Positions 9,057 to 17,012 of a stretch of 64,000 bases of DNA are shown here, in pieces (within the stretch, counting starts at the first letter, position 1; every line of letters begins with the position of its first letter). The position numbers were made by a program, and so were the translations under genes. Under the pieces are notes generated by a model. That model had not been told where the DNA came from. It worked only from the letters and a program-made list of their open reading frames with translations, and searched no databases. The DNA lies in the NCBI GenBank assembly GCA_035517655.1, contig DATIYJ010000056.1, positions 50,358-114,357 of the forward strand, given 5' to 3'. This DNA is from Nitrospiria bacterium (GTDB lineage: Bacteria; Nitrospirota; Nitrospiria; JACQBZ01).

Positions 9057-9182
9057 TTCAAAGGCCCCGAACCGGTTTTCGGACGGATCGCGCCATGGCG
9101 GAGCCGCCGCGGCACGCCCCCTTCGGGGACTTCCGGCACGATATATCCTGGATGTGGATTCCAAGCCCCCGGCCCCAACACG

Positions 9183-10490
9183 CTACCCCCTCAAAGCGGT
9201 CGGTTGCGGCAATCCCTTCAGATACGATCGCGCCTCGCCCATCGTGAAGAGGGATCCGGCCACGCAGATCAAATCGCCGGCGGCCGCCACGGACTGCGCG
9301 TATCGTACGGCCTCTTCAACGGGCTCCCGCACGGTCGAACGGACCGCAAAGGAATCCACACGTCGCTTCAAATCGGCCGTCGTTTCCGCCCGGTCATACC
9401 CGGGCCGGGTCAGGACCACCTCATCCGCCAGCGGGACCAGTTCGGCCAGGATGCGGTCGATATCCTTGTCGCGCAGAATTCCCAGGACCAGAATCAGCCG
9501 GGCGGGCCGCGCCGGGCGGGACTCTTCCAAAAATGTCCGAAGGACCCGGGCACCGGCGGGATTGTGCGCTCCGTCCAAAAGCACGGCCGCGCCGGCCGGA
9601 CTTGGACGAATCATTTCCATTCGCCCCTCCCACCGAACGGTCGAGAGCCCGCGGCGAACGGCGGCTTCGCCGATCGGAACGCCGTGGGTTTCCAGCAATT
9701 CCAGGGCGGCCAGGGCGCAGGCGGCGTTGGACAGTTGATGCCTTCCCAGGAGCGCAAAGTTCAGATCGGCATACGACCCGCGAAGGCCCCGATACCGAAA
9801 CCGCTGCGGCGACGGTCCTTCCACGCGGATCTCGGCGCCCACCCGGTACAACGGCGCCCCCTGCTCGCGGCAGACGGTGCGGACCACCTCCAACGCCTCC
9901 GGACCATCCGTCGCGGTCACCACCGGAACGCCGGGTTTGACGATCCCGGCTTTTTCGAACGCGATCTGTTCCAGCGTATTCCCCAAATAGGCCTGGTGAT
10001 CAAAATCGACGTTCGTGATCACCGAGACCAGCGGCGTCAGCACATTCGTGGCGTCGTAGCGCCCGCCCATCCCGACTTCCGCCACCACCCAATCCACCGA
10101 GAGGTCCGCAAAATGAAGAAACGCCATCGCCGTCGTGAACTCGAAGAAGGTGACCGGAAGCTCCCCCGCGGCGGCGCGAACGCGCTCCGTCAACCGGGCG
10201 ACCTGCTCGGGAGAGACCGGAGTCCCGTCGACGCGGATCCGCTCGGTGAAATCGATCAGGTGGGGCGACGTGTAGAGGCCCGTGCGGCGACCGGCGGCCT
10301 GAAGGACCATCGCGATCGCGGCCGCGGTCGAACCCTTGCCGTTGGTCCCGGCGACGTGAACGGATCGGAAACGGGTATGGGGTTCTCCCAGCGCGGCCAT
10401 CAGACGGCGAATGTTGTCCAAGCCCAGCTTGATGCCGTGCCATTTCAGGTTGTAGAGATAGTCGATCGCTCTTGTGTAGGATGGGGTCAT
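9183..10490 (-). CDS. folC: Bifunctional dihydrofolate synthase / folylpolyglutamate synthase
   Basis: This 435-residue Mur-ligase-family enzyme adds glutamate to dihydropteroate and to folates, using ATP. It has the P-loop VAGTNGKGSTAAAIAMVL, the TSPHL motif, FFEFTTAMAF, the VGMGGRYDATN motif, FDHQAYLG and a C-terminal ligase half with LLDGAHNPAGA. The length is normal. It lies 27 bp downstream of accD on the same strand, an arrangement (accD-folC) that is common in bacteria, and is followed by lptD. Confidence 0.95.
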   Translation of the reverse strand: MTPSYTRAIDYLYNLKWHGIKLGLDNIRRLMAALGEPHTRFRSVHVAGTNGKGSTAAAIAMVLQAAGRRTGLYTSPHLIDFTERIRVDGTPVSPEQVARLTERVRAAAGELPVTFFEFTTAMAFLHFADLSVDWVVAEVGMGGRYDATNVLTPLVSVITNVDFDHQAYLGNTLEQIAFEKAGIVKPGVPVVTATDGPEALEVVRTVCREQGAPLYRVGAEIRVEGPSPQRFRYRGLRGSYADLNFALLGRHQLSNAACALAALELLETHGVPIGEAAVRRGLSTVRWEGRMEMIRPSPAGAAVLLDGAHNPAGARVLRTFLEESRPARPARLILVLGILRDKDIDRILAELVPLADEVVLTRPGYDRAETTADLKRRVDSFAVRSTVREPVEEAVRYAQSVAAAGDLICVAGSLFTMGEARSYLKGLPQPTALRG

Positions 10491-10517
10491 GGTCTGTCGT
10501 CGGACCGGGCGCGGGCG

Positions 10518-11351
10518 TCACGCGCTGAAAAATGTCAGAAGCTTGGCCAGGGTCTGTTTCAGCTTTTTTCGTTCCAGGATCAGATCGATCATCCCGTGAT
10601 CCAGCAGAAACTCGGATCGCTGAAAGCCTTCGGGCAGCTGCTGTTTGATCGTCTGTTCGATCACGCGGGCGCCGGCAAATCCGATCAGGGCCTTGGGCTC
10701 CGCGATCACGATGTCGCCCAGCATCGCGAAGCTGGCCGTGACGCCGCCGAAGGTCGGGTCGGCCAGAATCGAAAAAAAAGGGATCCTCGCTTCCGCCAGC
10801 CGGGCCATCGCGGCGGAGGTTTTGGCCATCTGCATCAGCGAGAGAATGCCTTCCTGCATCCGCGCGCCGCCGGAAGAGCTCACGAGGATCAGGGGCCAGC
10901 GCCGGTCGACCGCTTTTTCGGCGGCGCGCAGAATTTTTTCACCCACGACGGAGCCCATGCTGCCGCCCATGAAGGAAAAGTTGAACACTCCCAGAACAAC
11001 CGGAAGATGATTGATCGTTCCCTCGCCGATCACCATCGCCTCCCGTTGATGGGTCTTGTCCTGGGCCGTCTTGAGCCGGTCCCGGTACCGCACCGAGTCT
11101 TTGAAATTCAGGGGGTCCATCGGCGAAAGGCCGGCGTCCCATTCCTTGAAGCTCCCCTCGTCCAGCATCAGGGTGATCCGTTCGCCGATCGAGATGGGAA
11201 AATGATAATTGCATTTGGGACAGACCCTGGCGTTTTTCTCGATCTCCTTCCGGTAGACGACCTCTTTGCAGCTGTCGCACTTGAGCCAAAGCCCCTCCGG
11301 GATCTTAAGCCGCTTTCCCTCGCCCGACTTGTCTTTTTTGAACCAGGCCAT
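10518..11351 (-). CDS. accD: Acetyl-CoA carboxylase carboxyltransferase subunit beta
   Basis: This 277-residue subunit transfers the carboxyl group from biotin to acetyl-CoA in the first step of fatty acid synthesis, with AccA. A four-cysteine zinc ribbon is at the N-terminus ([12 protein letters not shown] ... CPKCNYHF). The crotonase-like core follows with [11 protein letters not shown], the oxyanion region, and [12 protein letters not shown]. Length is usual for the family. AccA is not in the window. Confidence 0.96.
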   Translation of the reverse strand: MAWFKKDKSGEGKRLKIPEGLWLKCDSCKEVVYRKEIEKNARVCPKCNYHFPISIGERITLMLDEGSFKEWDAGLSPMDPLNFKDSVRYRDRLKTAQDKTHQREAMVIGEGTINHLPVVLGVFNFSFMGGSMGSVVGEKILRAAEKAVDRRWPLILVSSSGGARMQEGILSLMQMAKTSAAMARLAEARIPFFSILADPTFGGVTASFAMLGDIVIAEPKALIGFAGARVIEQTIKQQLPEGFQRSEFLLDHGMIDLILERKKLKQTLAKLLTFFSA

Positions 11352-11362
11352 CGTGGCTCCGT

Positions 11363-12076
11363 CTAGACTCCAAAAATATCCCCGTCCTTCAACAAGCGGA
11401 CGTTGGGAATGCGGAGCGCGTTGATCTCCGCCGTCGGCGGGCCGAGGTATTGGGGCTTCATGTGATAGACGTACAACGGGATGTCCGGTTTTCCGATCTT
11501 GGCGAATTCCCGCGCGAGGAGGCGGGGCGTCAGATGCCCGCTTAAGATCGCCAGATCATGGAGTTCGTCCGGAAACGAGGTCTCGATCAGGACCGCCTTG
11601 AGATCGGCCGTCGAGGCCGCCACTTCCCAGATCCGCGTGGTTTCATGGGTATCGCCGCCGTAGAGCATCGCCCCGTTCTTATCCTGAAGGATGAAGCCGA
11701 CGGTGGGAACACTATGGTTTACGCGCACCGCAATCACCTGCAACTCGCCGACCCTCCGGCGATCCTCCTCCCGAAGTCCGGACAATCGAAAGACGGGCCG
11801 ATCGCGGCTCGGACGTTTGATAAAGTCCGGCCAGACCGTCTCGTTTAAAAAACGATCGTGGAGACCGGCCAGGATCTCGTCCAGGCTATGAATATGCGAC
11901 AGGAGCTGCCGGATCTCCGTCCATTCATCGATGCCCGGGGAGATCGGGAACGTGCCGGCATCGATGACGACGGATCGGTTCACCCGAAATTCGGAGTTAT
12001 GATAGGTCACGGCCCGCCCTTCGGCGTCGTTCGTCGCCAATTCCGCCCCGTAACAGCCCAGCGTCGTGATCTTCAT
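11363..12076 (-). CDS. Metallo-beta-lactamase-fold protein, class II cyclic-nucleotide-phosphodiesterase-like
   Basis: This 237-residue protein resembles the class II cAMP phosphodiesterase branch of the MBL fold: VIDAGT at the start, SHIHSLDE in the first metal-site position, [21 protein letters not shown] (the aspartate ligand) and [11 protein letters not shown] (the late histidine). The usual HxHxDH signature is altered: the aspartate is displaced by one residue and the last histidine is a glutamate, so metal binding may differ. No signal peptide is visible. Start at 12076 gives [10 protein letters not shown], a normal beginning for the fold. The substrate is unknown. Confidence 0.7.
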   Translation of the reverse strand: MKITTLGCYGAELATNDAEGRAVTYHNSEFRVNRSVVIDAGTFPISPGIDEWTEIRQLLSHIHSLDEILAGLHDRFLNETVWPDFIKRPSRDRPVFRLSGLREEDRRRVGELQVIAVRVNHSVPTVGFILQDKNGAMLYGGDTHETTRIWEVAASTADLKAVLIETSFPDELHDLAILSGHLTPRLLAREFAKIGKPDIPLYVYHMKPQYLGPPTAEINALRIPNVRLLKDGDIFGV

Positions 12077-12182
12077 TCCGCGGTTCTTCCTTGAAGTCCA
12101 AAACCCTAAGAAAACCGTGTCAGAATACCATATTCCGGATGGACGATCAAGAAAGGGCCCGGTCGGGAAAGGCTCTCCCCGC

Positions 12183-14573
12183 TCACCCATTCCCGGGAGG
12201 AGAAGGCTTGACGACGGCTTCGGAGGGCGAGAACCGCCAACGGACGCCGAAGGAAAAATTCAAGCCGCCCACATCCAGCGCGTCGTCGAATGCATCGGCG
12301 CTTTTCACCCTGGCCAGGGCGTACCGGCCTTCGGTGAAAAGAGTAACCCGTTGACGCGCGGGCCATTCCAAGCCGAGGACGGCGTGAAGGCCCAAAAGGT
12401 TCTGGGAAAGGTTGTCTTGGATCACCCCGTCGACCTTGCGCGCAACGTGGTAATAGCCGACGCCGCCCCCGACATACCCCTCCAATGTCCCGAAGGGGGA
12501 GTGCGGCTTCGGCGTGAGATAGATGGAGGAGTAAAGCTTGGGCGTGACAAGGAGGTAGAACGTTGAAAATTGGATCCGGCCGCAACAAAGGTTCTTCAGG
12601 TCCGCATCGCTTTGGATGTGACCGGCCGTCACGGACAGGCTGTCGTTCTCCCGCCACCGCCGGTCGTACTCGATCTCCCCGCTGAATCCGGCCAGGTCGT
12701 TCCGGGAAATGAGACCGGAATTGGTATGCAGATAGTCGCTCGGGGCATACCGGTGGTATCCCAGCTTCAGCGCCAGGGAATGAACCGGCTGAAAGGGAAG
12801 GTCCCCGTCGGCGGCCGCCGCGGCTTGGGGCCACAGAAGGACCAGAACCAGCGGGCCAGCCGATGCGATGCCGGGGCGGCGGATCGCGGCCCGGCTCCCG
12901 GCCGGGCGGATTCCGGATTTCTTCCTCAGCTTTAGAAAGGCGAGCGGCCAGAACAGGACCAGGAGAAACAGAAGGGCCTGAGCCGGTGGAACCGGTTTCG
13001 AATCGGCCGGATCCGAACGGGAAGATCGAACGGCACCGATCGGAACACCGCATCCGCCCTTCCCTCCGGTCAAACCCGAACCCGCCGCCCGGAGCAACGC
13101 GTTGTTGGCGTTCACCCGGCCTGAGGAAGCGACGCGGCCCTTCAAGGACTCCAAGGGATCGACCGTCAGAAGGATCGTGGCCCGGACCCCCGCCGGCGAA
13201 AGGTTCGGATTCTGGGCCAGGAGCATCCCGGCCACACCCGCCACATGCGGAGCCGCCATGGAGGTGCCCGTAATGAAGCCATACAGGGGAAGGATCTTGA
13301 CGGCGCCCAAACAGCTGATGTGGTTCCGCAGTGTGAAGACCCCGCCTGTCGGCGTGGTGGAATAGATGCAGTCCCCGGGCGCGGCGACGTCGACGGTGTT
13401 CTTCCCGAAATTGGATACGGAGGACAAGCGATCGTTCCAATCCGTGGCCGCGACCGAGATCACGTTCGGAAGATCAAAGCTCGCCGGGTAGATCGGAAAC
13501 GAATCGTTGTTCGAAGAATCGTTGCCGGCCGCGGCGACGAAGACAACCCCGGCCTCGTTGGCGGCGCGGATCGCGTCCTCCTCGCTGGAAGACAGGCCGG
13601 GGGCTCCGAAGCTGGCGTTGATCACCCGCGCTCCGTTTTGGATCGCGTAATCGATCGCGCGGATTTCGTTTCCGACCGACCCGCAGCCGTTGGCGTCCAG
13701 CATCTTTAACGGCATGATCTGAGCGTTCCACAGAATGCCGGCGATCCCCTGGTTGTTGTTTCCCCGGGCCGCGGCGATTCCGGCCACGTGGGTCCCGTGT
13801 CCGTTGTCGTCCATCGGATCGTTGTTTCCCACCGGATCGTCCGCCGTGCAGTCGCAATGGCCCTGCCCGTCCACAGTGCAGGTCTGCGTCCCGATGAAAT
13901 TCCAACCCTTCCAGTCGTCCACCAAACCGTTGTTATCCTCATCCATGCCGTCGCCCGTCGTGGGATCGAAGGGATGCTTCCACGCGTCCTCTCCCGGATT
14001 GGTCCAGATGTTGGGCGAGAGGTCGGGATGGACGTAATCCACGCCGGAATCCAGGACGGCTACAATGATCGGAGTCCCGTCGGGTGCGACGCCCGGATTC
14101 CTCCCCCGCGTCAGAAAATAATCCCACGCGTCCGGCGCGTCGATATCGGCGCCGGCCGCGCCCTGAAACGAGGTGATTGGTTTGTTCCCGATCGGTTGGC
14201 CCAGCTGGACGGCCTGACCCGTGTTCCGAAGGCCCCATTGCTTGTCAAAAGAGGTATCGTCGGGCGAGACGAAGGCCCGTCGCGTATAATTCGGCTCGGC
14301 GTACAGAACGTCCGGATGGCCCCGATAGACGCTGAGCGCCGCATCGACCGAAAGGCCGGGCGGAAGGGACAGGAGCCGGACGCCGGTGAAAGCCGATTCG
14401 CTTTTTACGGCCGTCTTCAACCGGGCTCCGAGCCGCTCGATCGTCTCCGTCGGTGTTCCGGGCTTGAATTTCACCAGGATTTCACCCGGAATATACGTGG
14501 GCGCGGCCGCTCCGGCCGGAGGGGCCAACGGAATCAAGAAGGCCAACAGGATCAGCAATCGCAACCGCTTCAT
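12183..14573 (-). CDS. Secreted S8 subtilisin-like protease with C-terminal sorting-tag-like segment and beta-barrel domain
   Basis: This 796-residue protein starts with a signal peptide (MKRLRLLILLAFLIPLAPPA) and an inhibitor-like propeptide (YIPGEILVKFKPGT). The S8 triad is complete: Asp in VAVLDSGVDYVHPD (about residue 172), His in GHGTHVAG (about 259), Ser in GTSMAAPHVAG (about 436). A GGKGGCG cysteine-glycine patch, a hydrophobic stretch (LLFLLVLFWPLAFL) and a basic KLRKK follow, the layout of a C-terminal protein-sorting tag. Unusually the frame continues through a second signal-like helix ending PQAAAAADG, into about 220 residues of alternating beta strands resembling an outer-membrane barrel, ending in VRWRF before a short tail. 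I see no start codon that would make the barrel separate. Confidence 0.8.
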   Translation of the reverse strand: MKRLRLLILLAFLIPLAPPAGAAAPTYIPGEILVKFKPGTPTETIERLGARLKTAVKSESAFTGVRLLSLPPGLSVDAALSVYRGHPDVLYAEPNYTRRAFVSPDDTSFDKQWGLRNTGQAVQLGQPIGNKPITSFQGAAGADIDAPDAWDYFLTRGRNPGVAPDGTPIIVAVLDSGVDYVHPDLSPNIWTNPGEDAWKHPFDPTTGDGMDEDNNGLVDDWKGWNFIGTQTCTVDGQGHCDCTADDPVGNNDPMDDNGHGTHVAGIAAARGNNNQGIAGILWNAQIMPLKMLDANGCGSVGNEIRAIDYAIQNGARVINASFGAPGLSSSEEDAIRAANEAGVVFVAAAGNDSSNNDSFPIYPASFDLPNVISVAATDWNDRLSSVSNFGKNTVDVAAPGDCIYSTTPTGGVFTLRNHISCLGAVKILPLYGFITGTSMAAPHVAGVAGMLLAQNPNLSPAGVRATILLTVDPLESLKGRVASSGRVNANNALLRAAGSGLTGGKGGCGVPIGAVRSSRSDPADSKPVPPAQALLFLLVLFWPLAFLKLRKKSGIRPAGSRAAIRRPGIASAGPLVLVLLWPQAAAAADGDLPFQPVHSLALKLGYHRYAPSDYLHTNSGLISRNDLAGFSGEIEYDRRWRENDSLSVTAGHIQSDADLKNLCCGRIQFSTFYLLVTPKLYSSIYLTPKPHSPFGTLEGYVGGGVGYYHVARKVDGVIQDNLSQNLLGLHAVLGLEWPARQRVTLFTEGRYALARVKSADAFDDALDVGGLNFSFGVRWRFSPSEAVVKPSPPGNG

Positions 14574-14670
14574 CTCCTCCTCGCGGGAACGGCCATGCGC
14601 CCTCGATCCCATAAAAGAACGTCCATCCCGGCGCAAAAACAAGACGGACGTCATCGCCATCCGCCCCCCT

Positions 14671-15423
14671 TCAGGGGCGCGGCTCGACCCAGATTTCTCC
14701 TTGCGGGGTGGTCTCGCTCTTCCAGATGGGAACGGTCGCTTTCAGTTCATCGATGCACCACCGGCAGGCCCGGAAGGCCTCGTCCCGGTGCTCGGCGGCC
14801 GCCAGGATCAAAACGATGTTTCCGCCGATCGGAATCTCTCCCGTCCGATGGACCATGCAGACCTCGATGATCGAAAATTCCTTCAACGCCCGTCGGCGGA
14901 TCCCGGCCAACGTCTTCTCGGCCAGACCGGCGTAATGATCATAGCTCAGACGGGTAACCGGGCGGTCTTTGGAAAAGTCTCGCGCCGTGCCGACGAACGC
15001 CGCGACCGCGCCGATCCGGCTCGAGACGGCCTTGAGCCGGCGGAGTTCATCATCCAACGAAAAATCCTCCGTCTGGATCCGTGTCCACCCCTTCCCGCCG
15101 GAGTCGACCCCTTTCGCGTTCTTGGCCGCGGTGGGAACTCGACCCTTGGCCGAACGACGGACCGGCTTGGCCGGACCGCCGCCGGAGAAGGGCGGCATCA
15201 GCCCGATCTCGTCTCCGTCCCGGATCAGGGTCTCTTCGGTGGCCATCTCCCGATTGACGGCCACGAGCACCTTGTTTTGCCCGACCCATTCCATCACCTC
15301 GGGAATTTCGGACCGCAACCGGCTCCACAACCCTTTTAAAGGCGTCGGCCCGCTCAGCTTCAGATCGATTTCCGGACGGCCCGCCAGATCTTTCAGTTTC
15401 GCAAACAACCGGACTTTCACCAT
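14671..15423 (-). CDS. MoaD-MoaE fusion: molybdopterin synthase
   Basis: This 250-residue protein joins both subunits of molybdopterin synthase, which inserts two sulfurs into cyclic pyranopterin monophosphate. Residues 1-81 are a MoaD ubiquitin-like domain ending MPPFSGGG, matching the conserved C-terminal Gly-Gly that carries the thiocarboxylate. A basic linker of about 30 residues follows. The MoaE domain then begins at TRIQTEDFSLDDE and shows GAVAAFVGTARDF, VCMVHRTGEIPIGG, and KSETTPQGEIWVE with the catalytic lysine region. As the diglycine must be a free C-terminus to work, cleavage is expected, as in mycobacterial MoaX. It is 11 bp from moaC. Confidence 0.9.
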   Translation of the reverse strand: MVKVRLFAKLKDLAGRPEIDLKLSGPTPLKGLWSRLRSEIPEVMEWVGQNKVLVAVNREMATEETLIRDGDEIGLMPPFSGGGPAKPVRRSAKGRVPTAAKNAKGVDSGGKGWTRIQTEDFSLDDELRRLKAVSSRIGAVAAFVGTARDFSKDRPVTRLSYDHYAGLAEKTLAGIRRRALKEFSIIEVCMVHRTGEIPIGGNIVLILAAAEHRDEAFRACRWCIDELKATVPIWKSETTPQGEIWVEPRP

Positions 15424-15434
15424 ACCCGACCCTA

Positions 15435-15938
15435 TTACGCTTTATTTTTCGCTTTCCGTCGGTACGTCCCCGATTTCCCGCCGCTCTTCGATAGCAGCAT
15501 GATCCCGCCGAAGCTCATCTCCCGATCGATCGCCTTGCACATATCGTAGATGGTCAGGGCCGCGACGCAGACGGCCGTCATCGCTTCCATCTCGACTCCG
15601 GTCGGCCCGGTGGCCCTGACCGTGGCCGTAATCCCCACGTTGCAGCGGTGGTCGGAATCCGGATTCGGGTCTTCCTCGAAACGCATTTCCACGGAGGAAA
15701 GCAACAACGGATGGCAAAGCGGGATGAGACTTGGAACCTGCTTGGCCGCCATCACGCCGGCCACCTGCGCAACGGCCAGGACGTCCCCCTTGGCCGTTTC
15801 TCCTTTCCGGATCCGCCTCAACGTTTCAGGCCTTAAATAAACCTTGCCGGTCGCCGTCGCCGTCCGCTCGGTCTGTGGTTTTCCCCCGATGTTCACCATC
15901 CGGGCCCGGCCGCTCTCGTCCCAATGGCTCGATGGCAT
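15435..15938 (-). CDS. moaC: Cyclic pyranopterin monophosphate synthase
   Basis: This 167-residue enzyme converts the MoaA product into cyclic pyranopterin monophosphate in molybdenum cofactor synthesis. It has MVNIGGKPQTERTATATG at the N-terminus, IPLCHPLLLSSVEM, the GPTGVEMEAMTAV motif and the YDMCKAIDREMSF block; these are the conserved MoaC active-site segments. It is followed on the same strand by the MoaD-MoaE fusion, so both steps after MoaA are encoded together. MoaA is not in the window. The products supply the Moco enzyme at 38645. Confidence 0.95.
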   Translation of the reverse strand: MPSSHWDESGRARMVNIGGKPQTERTATATGKVYLRPETLRRIRKGETAKGDVLAVAQVAGVMAAKQVPSLIPLCHPLLLSSVEMRFEEDPNPDSDHRCNVGITATVRATGPTGVEMEAMTAVCVAALTIYDMCKAIDREMSFGGIMLLSKSGGKSGTYRRKAKNKA

Positions 15939-16001
15939 GCCGCGCCTCCTTTTGTTGGCTGCCCTGGGTCATCATAACCGCTCTCACGCGCGAAGGCAAC
16001 C

Positions 16002-16847
16002 TTATCGCTCCCGGATCATGGTTTTCCTACCGGCCTTCTTACCGGACCTTTTCTCGGCCGACTTGGCCTCTTCCCAGAGCCGGTCCATCTCGGCGAGGGT
16101 CATCTCCGATAACGGTCGTCGCGTTTTCTCGGCCCTTTGCTCCATAAAATGGAAGCGGTCCACAAAGCGACGATTGGTCTTGCGGAGCGCTTCCTCCGGA
16201 TCGAGCTTCAAAAAACGGGCCATGTTGACCAGGGCGAAGAAGAGATCCCCTAACTCGTGCCGAATCGACCGGAGCCGTCCTCCTTCAACCGCCTGTTCCA
16301 ACTCCTTCAATTCCTCGCGCACTTTATTCCAGACCGGCCGCAATTCCCTCCAATCGAATCCGACCCGGGATGCGCGGGTTTGAAGTTGGTAGGCCCGCAT
16401 CAGGGCCGGCAAGGGTTTCGGAACCCCGTCCAGCACCGATTTTCTTTTGCGATTCCGCTTCTCATTCTGTTTAAGCGCTTCCCAACGGGCCAGCACATCC
16501 TTGGCCGTCGCCCGCCGGCCTTTTCGACCGGCGGATCGATCGGGACCGAATACATGCGGATGCCGCCGCGTCATCTTATCGATCGCGGAAGAAAGAACGT
16601 CTTCGATCCCGAACTCGCTCCGTTCGCCGGCGATTCGGGAATGAAAGAGGATCTGGAACAGGAGATCCCCCAGCTCCTCCTTCAAGGTTTCGGGATCCTC
16701 CTCGTCGATCGCTTCCAGGACTTCGTAGGCTTCCTCGAGAAGAAACGGCTTTAAGCTCTCCCGCGTCTGCTCTAAATCCCAAGGGCAGCCGTTCTCTCCC
16801 CGAAGTTTATCCATTACAGCGACCAATTCGTAAAATCGTTTCGACAT
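16002..16847 (-). CDS. mazG: Nucleoside triphosphate pyrophosphohydrolase MazG
   Basis: This 281-residue enzyme hydrolyses NTPs to NMPs and pyrophosphate; in E. coli it lowers ppGpp and removes aberrant nucleotides. The first MazG domain has GCPWDLEQTRESLKPFLLEE, AYEVLEAI and the metal-binding EExxE...ExxD patterns (KEELGDLLFQILFHS). The second domain repeats it as HELGDLFFALVNMARFL. The start at 16847 is preceded by GGAGAAG. The C-terminus is a lysine/arginine-rich tail. The gene is divergent from the large TamB-like gene. Confidence 0.93.
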   Translation of the reverse strand: MSKRFYELVAVMDKLRGENGCPWDLEQTRESLKPFLLEEAYEVLEAIDEEDPETLKEELGDLLFQILFHSRIAGERSEFGIEDVLSSAIDKMTRRHPHVFGPDRSAGRKGRRATAKDVLARWEALKQNEKRNRKRKSVLDGVPKPLPALMRAYQLQTRASRVGFDWRELRPVWNKVREELKELEQAVEGGRLRSIRHELGDLFFALVNMARFLKLDPEEALRKTNRRFVDRFHFMEQRAEKTRRPLSEMTLAEMDRLWEEAKSAEKRSGKKAGRKTMIRER

Positions 16848-17012
16848 GGAACGCTTCTCCTCGCACGGGATCCCGGGGTCATTATACCGGCTTTTGCATA
16901 AGATGCAAACCTCGATCTTCAGGCCCCGACCGTGTATTGCAAACAACCCGGCATTATGTTACGGTATTCTCGTCGGAATTTATCCTTTTCAGGGGATTTA
17001 AGGAGTTACGGA

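Noticed and set aside
9204..11366. 720-codon plus-strand open frame across folC and accD
   Set aside because: It runs antisense through two conserved enzymes and has no family signature.
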